Positions 10,482 to 22,300 of a DNA stretch of 64,000 bases are shown here, in pieces; the first letter of the stretch is position 1, and every line of letters starts with the position of its first letter. The translations under genes were made by a program, and so were the position numbers. The stretch is from the NCBI GenBank assembly GCA_032164295.1, contig JAJHTX010000007.1, positions 1,214,501 to 1,278,500 of the forward strand, given 5' to 3'. The notes under the pieces were generated by a model. It did not search any database and was not told the DNA's origin. It saw nothing but the letters and a program-made list of their open reading frames with translations. This DNA comes from Inonotus obliquus. Lineage: Eukaryota; Basidiomycota; Agaricomycetes; Hymenochaetales; Hymenochaetaceae.

Positions 10482-11257
10482 TCACCGTACCACGTGTACG
10501 AGAACGCCAAACACAACGGCTGCGAGCAAGGCAGTAGTAGAAGAAACGAAGAAAATTGAAAGCCGTGCAAGCGGGAACTGCCCAGAGATCAACGCCGCCT
10601 GAATGCGGAAATAGCGGGAAAAACCTTTACATTCGATTGTCTGATTTGAGTAGTAAACAATCTCATGTGATAGAACGCACCGATTGCTAGGACGAGGATA
10701 CCGACAGTCACTAGGATTGCGCCCAAGGGACGTGCAAATCGGAAAAATTTCTCCTTATTCTCTCCTGATGCGACAGAAAATAACTGAACAAGAGCTATCA
10801 AAGGTATGTGCCGTTAGTGATGGCTTAACAACTCGTATACGCACTCACCAACACCTGCAGACGATAGAGCGAGACTCGTGCGCACGTAGGCAAGGAAAGT
10901 GCGTTCTGATGCTAAATGGTCGCGGGCGACGCTGCCAGAGTTTTCGAGTAACAGATAAGGAGAATAGTTGCTGTTCATTAATTGAGGTAGTCGGGACTGC
11001 AACGTGTCTTGCGTTGAGCTATTCAGAGACTCTTCCGGCGTCTCATGCACACTTTCACTGGCTGCAGGTCCTTTCCCAGTGTCGATTGGTCGAGTGGACC
11101 CATATGAAGCGAAATCGGTCGCATTGAGCGGAGCGACTAGAGAATCTGAGCGAGATTGAGAGGAACCTGTCGGGGGAGTTGTGGACGTTGATTCAGGGTC
11201 GGTTTGCCCAGAAACTCGTCGAGAACGCGTATGAAATGTTGACGATGTTGTTGCCAT
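10482..11257 (-). CDS. DUF202-family small membrane protein (VTC C-terminal-like)
   Basis: A Ser/Thr-rich N-terminal half is followed by the DUF202 signature SERTFLAYVRTSLALSSAG and three membrane segments: the signature itself, PLGAILVTVGILVLAIGAFY, and IFFVSSTTALLAAVVFGVLV. The family lies in fungal membranes and resembles the membrane part of the VTC polyphosphate complex; its exact job is not known. Exons are 11257 to about 10843, then from about 10795, and a last exon 10598-10482 (39 codons, ending HVVR). The last intron is unclear. The nearest donor that keeps the frame gives only a 32-nt intron (GTAAAG..TTCAG), while a more normal 60-nt intron breaks the frame, so the 3' end may be damaged. 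The in-frame ATG at 11323 is thought to be 5' leader. Confidence 0.72.
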
Positions 11258-11807
11258 CGTTCCAAGTCCCTCCTGGTGTTGGTCGACCGCCTGAACAGTG
11301 AACGGCCACTTGTACGATGACACGTGCTATTCACCACGGATGACGTTATAGTATATTAATAGAAGCCATCATCCTTGTAAGAGTACACCCTTCGTTCAAT
11401 TACCGTTCAACCCTCGCGTCTCATGGATAAATCTCAAGTGCAAGCCAACACTCGAATCGAGTTGCATTACGGCGGTCCATATTTCCGAATACAAATGACG
11501 GAAAGTCTAGAGTCATCTTATAAGCATCGAGTCTGGTAGTGTTGCAAGGGAAAGGACTTCAGAGCAGAGAGAAAGATTACTCGGCATCAAGCGGCATGAT
11601 CCTGGACCTCATTCCGGCCTTTGCCGACACGGCATCGACAGCTTCTTTCGCCGTTTTTATTCTTGCGTGAGAAGTCGATAGCTTGCTATTGCAAACATGC
11701 CGAATTGGCGGCGATAAATCAGCAAATCGGACTTTACGGACCTCATCGGACTTTCTCTAGATATTCACCTTGCTGGTGTTTGCGTTGTCCTCTCATTAGT
11801 CTGGAGG
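11258..11807. promoter_or_regulatory. Divergent intergenic region
   Basis: About 550 bp between the DUF202 gene (minus) and the MFS pseudogene (plus). No other gene seen. It presumably holds both promoters. Confidence 0.4.
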
Positions 11808-13904
11808 ATGTCTTCTGTCAATTCTCAGACGGCGAAGTCCTCAAGTAAGGCGACAGTACCAATGACCGAAGATGATATTGAACATGTCGCTGTTCAGGAT
11901 GATCCACGAGATTAATGGTCAAGAGCTCGGAAGGTAAGAACTGTTCTTCTCTAATGATTCAAACTAAAGTACAAACCGTTATCTGAATGCCCTTGAAAGA
12001 CCTCCGTGCTCGCAATTGTCTCTTTCTCTGCGATCATTGCAACGCTAGCAATAAATGCCTACTCCCGTAAGTTCCGGTACTAAGCTACTAATCCATGTAT
12101 CTGTTAATGGGCCTATGTAAATCGGCATTAAGCCAATTAAAGAAAGACCTACACGCATCGGATACGGAATTTCAGCAAGCTTGTCGACGTTCATCATTGT
12201 TCAAGGCGTCGGTCCCGTATTCTGGAGTTCCGTCTCAGAGCTCAAAGGCAGAAAGGTGCGAAAGCATCCTTATCTTACCCGATACTTAATCAGAGAGGTC
12301 TCATGAGTCTCTCCGCCTCTAGATCGTCTACATCACGTCAAAAGCTGTGAGTATCCGATCCAAGGATAGATTAGGCTGTACTGATCGGACTTGCTGTTAT
12401 TCATCGTGGGATGCATTGTTCTGGGCATGGCGAAGAATATGACCGTCCTCGTTGTTATGCGCTCTTTCCAGGCATTTGGGTAGGTCTTTGAGCCGTCAGA
12501 GGTTCGCCCCTACTTACGTTATTCGCACGTAGGTCAGCGGCGGTCTTCAGTGTTGGCGCTGGGACACTGGCGGATGTCTACGAACCGTATGAACGAGGTA
12601 CAGAAATGGGCATTTTCTATGCTGCTTCGCTCCTTGGGCCATCATTAGGCCCGCTTATTGGGGGTGCATTCACGAACACTTGGAATTGGCGAGCGACTTT
12701 CTATTTCCTTGCTGCATTTTGTGCTGTATCCCTGTGCAGCTTCTTCGTCTTCAGAGACACGTTTCGGCGCGAACGTAGTTTTACATACCAGCTAGCACTT
12801 GCTCGAACCAGTGTTCAGAGTAAGCAGAAAGAGACACGAAATTCGTCGCCCCACGGAGATCCGCAGCGCGGGATTTGATGGTGATAGGAAAGCTTCGAAA
12901 GCTAATTCGACAATCGTAAGCGAGCAAATGATCGAAGCTCAGAATGTTGAGGAGCCGTCTGTTCCGGTCGTGCAAAACGTGCAAGATGTGAATCTTTCCT
13001 TGCGTGATGTCAATCCCCTCGCATCGTTACCGAGAGTATTGAAGATCAGGACTAATCTTCTCATCCTCACTGCTTCGGGTACGTCTGAAAAACAGTGATT
13101 TGGCCTGTTTCTGATGAGGATCAATTCAGGTCTCCTGTTTGCCTTCAGTTATTCAATCCTGTACACATGCTCCCGAACATTTGCAAATGAGTATGGCAAT
13201 GACGCACTCCATATTGGTTTGGTTCTGTTATCCTTTGGCATTGGTGAGTTAACAGATCCTCTTCTTTTAATCATTATGCTGGTCTCAAACGACGCGGAAA
13301 GGTAGCGTGACTGGAAGTATCCTGTGGCCGCTGGTCAGACTACGCCCTTCGCCGCCTCAAAGCTAAGAACAATGGCAAAGGGAATCCTGAGGTAAGTATA
13401 TTGATTGTCATCTGACGCAAGGCGATGTCTACATCCTTTCAGATGAGGCTCGAGAGCACAAAATGGGCTATGGTTCTTCTCCCTCTGTCAAGCGTGGCCT
13501 ACGGTAGGCTGTGCCAGCAAAAGGTGCATGTCGCAGCAGTCTGTGCCACACTTTTCTTCGCGGGCTTCTTGTCGATGTTAGCTCGTCTAATTCCCCGCGT
13601 ATGTGGACAAATGCTGATATTCTGTCGTAGTTGGGTGTACTCCTCCACACTTGCATACATCGTAGACGCATACACTGGACGATCAGCGACGGCCGTCGCA
13701 TGTAATAGCTGCTTTCGGGGTATATCCGCGTTCATCGCAGCTATGGTTGCTGCACCCCTTCAAATCTCTCTTGGTGATGGAGGACGGTACACATTATGGG
13801 CCGGCTTGATGGCTGTGGTTGGTCTACTGATCGCACTACTAATTTGGAAAGGGAAGGAATGGAGGGAATATGACGTGCGGAAGGGCAACGAGAAATTGAA
13901 ATAG
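11808..13904 (+). pseudogene. MFS transporter pseudogene (DHA1/Qdr-like)
   Basis: Pieces of a 12-segment major facilitator are clear and in order: TSVLAIVSFSAIIATLAINA (first membrane segment), SQLKKDLHASDTEF, VQGVGPVFWSSVSELKGRK, GTLADVYEPYERGTEMGIFY, LLGPSLGPLIGG, SLRDVNPLASLPRV, TCSRTFANEYGNDALHIG, and AYIVDAYTGRSATAVACNS. They do not join into one reading frame. Lesions seen: an in-frame TAA at 11913-11915 inside DPRD-WSRARK; intron acceptors where AG is replaced by AT (12121-12122) and by TG (12395-12396); frame changes near 12181-12187, between 12780 and 12960, and near 13320. The 3' end (13434-13904) is clean. The parent family exports small molecules and drugs. A sequencing problem cannot be excluded, but six separate faults argue for a dead gene. 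Confidence 0.75.
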
Positions 13905-14098
13905 ATCCGCCAACGAACTTCTTGTTACAGTCGTTGATCCTGATTGCAAATCCAACGACATCAAGGTCCTGCAAAGCTAGAATTTGCTAATAATATTCTG
14001 TAGACCTCTGGAATCCAGCGGACGTCGGGCATACTACTGACATGTCATGATGCGAATGTAGATCGTCCACAGTGACAAAGGTCAAGGACGTAGACTCG

Positions 14099-15523
14099 TC
14101 AGACCTTCCATTCCATGGATCCAACCGTATGAGCTAGATTCTCCGACAACACCTTCTCCTGCTTGCTCATGAACAGTGCTACTGTCGAGAACCGCGGTAC
14201 GCGTTGTAACCATTTCAAGTATTTACGCACGCGGTCCTTGATCGCGGAATCGTCCGTTGAATCTACGGCGAGGGAGCAAACTTCAATTATCTGCACTAGC
14301 AAGGTCGCCTCAAGCGACGTCTTGAACAAGGCAGGAATCGCTTGAGGCAAAACATTCTAGATTGTAATACGGTCAGACTAAATGGAAAACAGACGGAATG
14401 ATTTAGGTGCTTACGCAGAGAAGGTTCCACCGTTCGACGGGCGAAGCCAATTCCCATGCGCGCGTAAACTCAAATAGTGAGGTCGGAGATGGTTGAGGAA
14501 CGTCATCTTCACTTGCATCCAGTGGAATTGATAGGAATGCTTGTGGCTTCGGTGCTGCGTGTGACGTTTGTGACGTTCGGAACAACGTATGTTCACCGGA
14601 GGAGCGGAATATGCCTCCCTGAGAAGTAGAGGGTGCTTTGCTGGATGAAGCTTGCAACTCTAGTGTAGGGATATGCTTCGATGTCGGTAGGCATTCACGC
14701 GCAGGCGAGGGTGATGGTGTTGGCAGAGTTTCTTCTGGTGCAGATTGAAGTGGGCGAGAAGAAATTGGTGTGAGCGTCTCTCGAGGTTGGACTGTCTGCG
14801 CCGAGGGTTCATCCATCTCGATTATTTCTATGGGTACGCGACGGCGACGAGGGGGTGTCTGCTTGACAACGGTTCCAACATCCTGCGATAATTACTCGTC
14901 GAGACCGGCAAGAGTATCTGTTTGAATTGACCTACGATGGGTGTGGTTTTACTTTTCCTAGGATCTGAAATCAACTTCTCCACCTTTTCCAGCTCCGATT
15001 TCACAGCAGTGTTTCCAACTTCCTTCTTGAGAGCCTCAGACAAATCTGCAGAATGGACGGTGTCATGTTATGTCCAGTGGGACGGACAGCTCGAATTGAT
15101 CACATACCGGCCTTTGCTTCATCGAGTTTCCCAAGTTCAATTCTAGCCTGAGCGCGCCTATAGAGAGCCTTGACGTGACCGGGACTTAGTCTCAGAGTCA
15201 TAGAGCAATCTCGCTCCGCATCAACAGCCCTGTATGATGATCGAACAGTCACTTGGTCATTGACATTTGGCCTCGACGTGGATTACACGCACTTGCCTAG
15301 TCTTAGGTACGCTGCTGCACGGTTGAGAGGATAGGTTGGTTCTGAACCATCGGCCAGCATGGCGTTGGTGTAGTGGCCGATGGCTTCTGGGTAGTTTTCA
15401 GCTCTAAAGGCTGCATTTCCCTACAATTGGGTTGCAGGTGAGCTGTTCATCATCATACCAGGATCACTCGGAAGGAACAGAGCACACCTTATCTTTTGCT
15501 TTTTGCGCGTTTGTCGACGACAT
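14099..15523 (-). CDS. RPAP3-like TPR co-chaperone
   Basis: About 373 residues from six exons: 15523-15488, 15420-15293, 15229-15108, 15045-14936, 14882-14415, 14356-14099. Residues 10-90 form a TPR block (KAKDKGNAAFRAENYPEAI, then YPLNRAAAYLRLGK and ALYRRAQARIELGKLDEA). A Pro/Ser-rich linker follows, then an RPAP3 C-terminal domain (FEFTRAWELA through FSTVALFMSKQEKVLSENL). RPAP3 proteins link HSP90 to the R2TP complex for assembly of RNA polymerase II and snoRNPs. The start is fixed by MSSTNAQKAKDK, which splices directly into the first TPR. The gene is shorter than animal RPAP3, with one TPR block only, as is usual in fungi. Confidence 0.82.
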
Positions 15524-15839
15524 ACTGAGAGAGAACGGTGCCAGTGCAGATGATGATGTAAGGCGGAAATGTTTCGGCAAAAAGCGAAATAGTGCTGCGC
15601 TGATCAATTGCGTCATTTCTAAGTATGGACACGCAAGTCATGGTAATTGGTCTTCACTGCCAGGACCAGGAGCGCGTCAGCAAAATGCCTCTAATTTAGC
15701 ACTCTTCCCACTTTTTATCCCCCCACTCATCTGTTAGGTGGCACCTCCGACCACTGGAAGATAGTTCTCGTCTTCCATTCTCTAGTCGTCTTTTGGTGAT
15801 TGGTGATCTTTCACTTTTACGTATAAAAGGAGTTTAGCC
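15524..15839. promoter_or_regulatory. Divergent promoter RPAP3-like / DUG2
   Basis: 316 bp shared by two divergent genes. A plus-strand TATAAAAG lies at 15822-15829, only 11 bp before the first ATG of DUG2 (15840). This would place the RNA start after that ATG and favours an ATG further in. Confidence 0.45.
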
Positions 15840-18800
15840 ATGAGCCCTTCCCTGCTGTCGGACGACCAACTTTCCCCGACGACTCCAGACCGTACGCACC
15901 CATGCCTTGCGTCCTGGCGGGACATGCTTTAACCTTCACTTCTCCTCCGCCTTCTTTGCCTCCGTTCTTTATACCAGCGTCTCTCAGTCGCGGTCTTCCG
16001 CACGCAGGTCAAACGCCAACTCTCATGCATACCCTTCGTACAGAAACTAGTTCCGTATTAAGCGTGACGGCCGACGATAACTACATCTTTAGCGGGAGTC
16101 AGGGGTATGATATTTTTGTGAGTTCATCGTTTTCTGTTCTCTCGAAGCATATAGCTTAGATGAGAAGGTCTGGGACAGACGCACATTAGCTCTTAAGACA
16201 ACACTACGAGGCCATACCGGTAGTGTCCTGGCACTGGAGCTGGCAAGGGACAAGGGCTGGCTAATAAGCTCATCGGGTACGTGTGTGATGATGGAGTTTC
16301 TGTAGCTCTCCCGAGTCAGAACTGTTGCTGATCGATGTTGCTCGCGTTCCCAAATAGGTGACAGCACCGTCCGAGTACGTTACTGAATTACGAGAAAGTG
16401 ATTCTACTCTTGTAATAACTGACAATTATCCGCTCGGTAGATTTGGTGCACAACGAAATTGATACCGCTGTATATTTTAAATCCGTACCTGGAGTGTGAC
16501 TCGGGTGATATTTTCTGCCTTGCTTATTCCCCGAGTCTCCAGACAGTCTATTTTGGGTGTCAGAACACCTCGCTCCAATGGTTTGAAATTACTCGTTTCT
16601 CTACTGAGCGATCTGCATATCCATGCACTGATAATCCCGACGCTTTACATGACGCACTAATATTGCAAGATTCCGATATTAGGCCGGGGTCCAAGAGAAA
16701 CAAGTTCTTTGGCGATGGCATAGCTAGTGGACAAGCAACACCTACGCCTCTGTGCAAAGAAGGCGTCCCAAAGCCAAAGGGCGTGTTTCAAGTTCGAAGC
16801 TCGAATGTTATCGATTCTGCCCATTTTGGATACGTGTACTCCATGGCTCTGTTACCATCACCACTGGAGAGCAACACTCGACGAGATGACGAGATAAACG
16901 ACGTAGTTCTTCTTGCAACAGGAAGTGGCGATGAAACCGTCAAGGTATTTCCTTTCCTCAGCTGGTCTATAGATCATTTCAAAGCTTACATTATGGTTAA
17001 AGCTTTGGCAATGTACCCCTGCCGGACCTGAGCTAGTTCACACATTCGAGACATCTGCTGGAGCTGTTTTATCATTGATTGCGCGATATGAAACAGTATT
17101 CGCTGGCTGTCAGGATGGGCATGTTAAAGTATTTGACTTGAACACGAAAACTCTTGTTCGAACAATCATCGCCCAGGAGGTACGAGGGTTGCGTTCTGTC
17201 CAGGGACTTTTTCATTAATAGACTCTGGACAGGGCAAGGCCATACTGTCCATGTCGATGATAGACAGCGATTTGTATACCTGTTCGACGAATGGTCAAGT
17301 TCAGCGGTGGTCTGCCAGCTTCGAATGTACCGCGTCGTGGCACGCTCATAGCGGAATCATACTATCATCATTCATCACTCGGAGCGTCAAGAGTGGTTCA
17401 TGGCGACTGATCACCGGTGCGAATGATAACTGCATTAAAGTTAGCTTTTTCTCTGTCGGGGGCGTGTGACACTCAACTCATCCTTTATTCGAGTTGTGGC
17501 ACATCGATAGAACAAAGACACGCCAAAATCTTTCGGTTGGAGAGCAGAATGGCTCATCGAACCCTGTAGGATGGCTTAGCATGCAAGGTGATTAGTTTCA
17601 TTGCGGTACTGGTACCATATGTTAATCATTAATCACTCCACGTCACATTTAGACACTATGTTGTATGCACTCTCAAAGTTTATCTCGATCCCAAGTGTTA
17701 GTAGTGAATCAATGCACCGCGAAGATTGTCGACAAGCTGCTATATGGCTGAAGAAATGTCTAACTCAGCTCGGTGCCGACTCATATCTGGTACGTATTGG
17801 ATTTTTTTGACACCCCTGATGACCTCCCTGAATTATGTGAATAAGGTTCCGACAAAGGAAGGAAAGAACCCTGTGGTCTTAGCCACTTTCCATGGTTCTC
17901 AGAGTAAGCAAAATCGCCGCCGTATTCTCTTTTACGGACATTACGATGTGATGTCGGCTCGTCCGGACGGCTGGGATAGTGATCCCTTCAATCTGATGGG
18001 CCGAGATGGATACTATTATGGCCGCGGCGCGACGGATAACAAAGGTCCTATACTCGCTGCTGCATGCGCCGCGTCAGAGCTACTGTCACATCGCGCACTA
18101 GAATGCGATCTCGTTTTCCTCATCGAAGGTGAAGAAGAAGCTGGTAGTGTTGGCTTCGATGCAGCTGTGACGCACTGTAAGGATCGGATTGGACACGTCG
18201 ATGCCATCCTCGTAAGCAACTCCACTTGGATCAGCGATGACCGACCTTGTATCACATATGGCATGCGAGGTGTCGTTCACTGCAGCATTGAGGTTTGTTT
18301 ATTCACTTCTGGCGACGGATGATAGACTGATGGAGCTTAAGATTGCAAGCGAGCTACCAGATTTACATTCTGGAGTCGATGGAGGTTCCGTTTCTGAGCC
18401 GATGTTTGATATGGTTCGGTTGTTGTCAAGCCTTTCAAGCGGTCAGCACGTACTCATACCAGATTTTTGTGAGCTTCCCATATCATATCCATGAAGTTAT
18501 TCACTGACTTCTTCGAAAGACGACTCGGTGCAACCGAAGACTCAGAAGGAAGCTGAATTATACAAGTTGCTATCGACCGTTACGGGCCAGCCTGCATCAT
18601 CATTCTCCGCGAAATGGAGAGAACCATCCCTCAGTATTCACAGTCTTGAAGTGTCCGGCCCTGGGAGTAAGTTGCTTATGTCTTTGGATAGATCAGAGCA
18701 CTAACTTCTACGAATAGACGCCACTGTCATACCGTCACGGGTCAAAGCGAAAATCTCGTTACGTATCGTTCCTAGTCAACAGCTCGACACGATCGTTAGC

Positions 18801-19333
18801 TCTCTTCGCGAGCACCTCTTGGCTTCTTTTGAGGCTCTCAAGTCTCCGAACAAGATTCAGGTAAGAAGAGGAAGGCTGCTTCGTGCCGTGAGGAAATTAA
18901 CAATGTTTCAGGTACGGATTGACAATGCCACGGATTGGTGGTTGGGTGATGTGGACGATCCATGGTTCAGAGCACTCGAAGGTGCCATCAAGGATGAATG
19001 GGGTGTCGCACCGCTACGTATACGTGAGGGTGGCGTATGTATCCGTCCCTTTTTTCCCGGATCCTTGGGTCTCATACTTACGAGAATACTAGTCTATTCC
19101 GTCCGTTCCTTATCTAGAAAAAGAATTTCAGTGCCAGGCGCTGCATCTTCCTCTCGGCCAAAGTACGGTACGTTATGTTGCTATTACTCTCCGGTTGATA
19201 GTGTTCTGATCTCTGAGAAATGATCGGGATCGGGATATAGGATCGAGCACATTTGAACAATGAGCGTATCTCGTTGAATAACTTGCGGCGGGGCAAATCT
19301 GTCATTGAACGATTTTTGAAAGCTATCTCTTAG
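15840..19333 (+). CDS. DUG2: DUG2-type WD40-repeat M20 metallopeptidase
   Basis: DUG2 is part of the cytosolic DUG complex that cleaves glutathione, releasing Cys-Gly without gamma-glutamyl transpeptidase. The N-terminal half carries WD repeats (VLSVTADDNYIFSGSQ, TTLRGHTGSVLALEL, GDSTVRIWCTTKL, FAGCQDGHVKVFDL, LITGANDNCIKLWHID). The C-terminal half is a peptidase M20: FISIPSVSS, the metal ligand YGHYDV, the bridging Asp in GRGATDNKGP, the catalytic Glu in IEGEEEAGS, and DLHSGVDGG. About 15 short introns; protein about 850 residues, stop TAG 19331-19333. Start uncertain: 15840 needs a 115-nt first intron, whereas ATG 15902 or 16027 reads directly into the first WD repeat, and the TATA box at 15822 supports the later ones. 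A LINE sits 55 bp behind the stop. Confidence 0.85.
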
Positions 19334-19374
19334 TATTCGAGAACATATGTAGAAAATATGATAGGATCCATCTA

Positions 19375-19387
19375 GTCGTATTATATT
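19375..19387. repeat. Left target-site duplication of LINE
   Basis: GTCGTATTATATT, identical to 23413-23425. It lies directly against the T-run that is the element's poly(A) tail on the minus strand. Confidence 0.88.
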
Positions 19388-22300
19388 TTTTTTATTTTTT
19401 TTTAAATGTATTTATTACGCGCGTCAGTAATTCTAGTTACAAGTGCGCGGCAGACAAAATCTACGTGGTGGTGTGAACTCTAAGAGTGGTGAAGTAAGAA
19501 AAGCAGAGAAAAAGGTAGTAGTATGGTGCTCTAAAGAAAGGACTAAAGGGCGCGACGCTGGGGAGGTAGGGGAATTAGAAGGAATAACAGAAACTATTTT
19601 TGAATGTATATACTGTAGACTTAGATAAGCCTAATAAAGTTATTTACTAAAAACTGCCCGTTTCGGTCAAGTTTGTTTAGGGCCGGTCATAATCATATAA
19701 ACATACGACTTAGAGGAAAAATGGAAAGTAAGAAAATAAGGGAAACAGGTAGGATAGGAGTGTGGGGGGAATAGTATTAACGGGGGGGAGGGAAACATAA
19801 CCGAGTCATAAACAATTAAGAATCTGACCTTGTGAGTTGCCGTGCCCATTCCAGAGGCGTCTCTGCCTCTGGTCCCAGTTCCTCTTGAGCGTAGTTGCGT
19901 GCGATCCCTAAGTCTATGTGGTCGTCGCGAGTGTCCAGGCCCTCTTCTTCCATCCGCGCGTACGCCGAGGCTATGGCCTCGGCGGAGGCTCGTTCCGTGA
20001 TGAAGAAAGGTGTGGTTTCCTTCAGCCAGTCCGCAAGGGGTCCGAGGTTTCTATCCTCGGCCCATTCGGTGTAGTGTGCAGGCGGACGCGTGGTGGCTGG
20101 CCAGTTTAGCGTCCTAGCCAGGACCTCGCATCCGCCGAGTATGTGTGCTGGGGATTGTATTGGCCATGGGGGGTGGTTGTGCCAGCGACAATGGATGGTG
20201 ATGCCGCGTTGTAGGCGATACTCCCTGGGGAGCCGCTTGAAGAAGCCGCCAAACGGGCCTGCGTTGCATAGTACTTGGGCGACGCATGCAATGTCCTTTC
20301 GGCGCCGGGCGAGCTTCAGTAGTTTTCTGGGTTTCCTCGAGGCAGGGCCGTTGATGCCGAGGTACTGTGGTCTGTTGTCTGTGGAGCGGCTGATCTCGCC
20401 GTTCCAGGAGGATAGGAGTTTGTCGACTGCCTTCTCTAGCAGAGCGGCAGTGGAGGGGAGTTCGCTCGTTGGGGGGAGGTTCGCCGCTTCCTTTGCCAAC
20501 CTATCTGCCAACTCACTGCCGCTGATGCCCGCGTGGCCGGGGCACCAGTGGAAGTGGATATGCACGGTTGGTAAGGCGTCGAGCAGGGTCTGAGTTCCCT
20601 TCCTCCATTCCTGGAGTCGGTGCGCGCCTGGCGCACTTTGCCATTTCTCGAGGAGGTTGAGGGCCGGTAGTGAGTCTGAGAGGAAGTGTATTTCCCTCGG
20701 GGGTGTGTCTGATGTGGGGAGGTGGCGCGCTGTCCAGGTTGGCGCAGTTGCCAGCGCCATGATCTCGCAGTCCGTGGCTGTGGTTAGAGCGGCTGCCGCC
20801 ATCTTTCTTGTGGCGATGGTGTTGCCGTCGTAGAGGATGACTGAGGAGGCGCCCGCTTTGCGGCGCGCCTGTGTTGCTTTCACTGAGCCGTCCGTGAAGA
20901 CTAGCAGGCAGCTAGTGTCACCGGACAGATCCAACGCCGCTTGGATGTATTCCTGGCGTGTGTCGGAGTCTGTCGGTGTGGGTGGGGTGTGGAAGTGTAC
21001 TCGTCCTTCGGAGAAGGCCAGAGGTTCTTCCCAGGGGGCATGCGTGTACGCGGGAACTGGTTGGGCATTCGGCACTCGATCTCTAAAAGAAAAGGAAATT
21101 ACACTATTTCTATTACCTATATGTTTTTTACGAAGAGCGGGAAGTGGCCTTAGCCCATGGTTATGTGGTGTACGGTAGTGTCTGAGGGCGGCTTTAGTTT
21201 TCAAGAGTTCTAGAGAAAATTTAAGGGGAGGGAGAGAAATAAGGAAATTTGTAGTTATACTGTTCGCACCGCGGTAGACCCCAAGGATCCACCTCGCGGT
21301 GCTGTCTTGTACTCTCTGGAGGGAGGCGACAATCGTCTTTTGATGACTGCCGTGGTACCATACCGTTGATCCCCAGGTGAGGATGGATTGTTCGCAGGCG
21401 ATGTGCAGCCTGCGGAGTAGTTCAGGGGACATCCCCCTCTGGGTGTTGGCGATGAGGCGCATGGCAGCTAGGGTGGAGAAGGCTTTGGCCTTCATTCTCT
21501 CTGTATGTTCCCTGAAGTTGAGGTGTGGGTCGAACCAGATGCCGAGCCAGCGCATGGGGTATTGGGGCTTGACCGTTGCATTCTCCAGTGTGACGACTAA
21601 GTCGGCCCCGTCTGGAGTGGTGTCTCGTTGTCGCCTGAAGTGGATGACGTCTGACTTCTCCGCCTCAATGTCCATGTTGCGGCTGCAGAGTCTGTCTCGG
21701 AGGAGTTTGCATGCCTTTGCCAGTACATGGCAGTTTTCGGCGTAGTTGCTAGACCAGGTTACCAGTAGGTGGTCGTCCACGTACGCTATGATTTCTGTCC
21801 TTGCGACTCGACGTGCGGCTTCTAGGGCTTCTCTGGCATAGATGGTGGCTAGGATGGGGGAGATGGGGGAGCCTTGTGGTGTTCCTACATCGGGTTTGGG
21901 CTGGGGGTCAAGGGTGATGCCGTCGAAAGACAGGGCTACTTCTCTCTTCGTCATGAAGGAGTAGATCCATGCGTTCGTGTCCGTCGGGCAGCCTAGGGAG
22001 TCCAGGGTTTCCCTCAGCTTGGTGGGTTCGACCTTGTCGAAGAAACCTTGAATGTCGACCGCTAGGGCCGAGCACTTCAGGTTCCTTCTCCATGCCGTCT
22101 CCACTAGGTTAGTTAGTGAGAGGGCCGCGTCGTGAACGGCGTGGCCCTGGCGTCCGCCGAATTGATTCGGCGGTAGCCATTTCTCTGTGTTCGCCAGGAA
22201 TTGCAGACGGTTAGCTATCATCTTCTCCATGATTTTACCGAGCGTCTCCTCCAGTGTGATTGGTCTGTAGGACCTTGGCGCGAAAGGATCCTTCTTGTTG

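Noticed and set aside
20090..20593. Long plus-strand frames inside the LINE (also 20837-21178, 21377-21745, 22763-23128)
   Set aside because: They lie antisense to an intact reverse-transcriptase frame in G+C-rich sequence and show no domain of their own.
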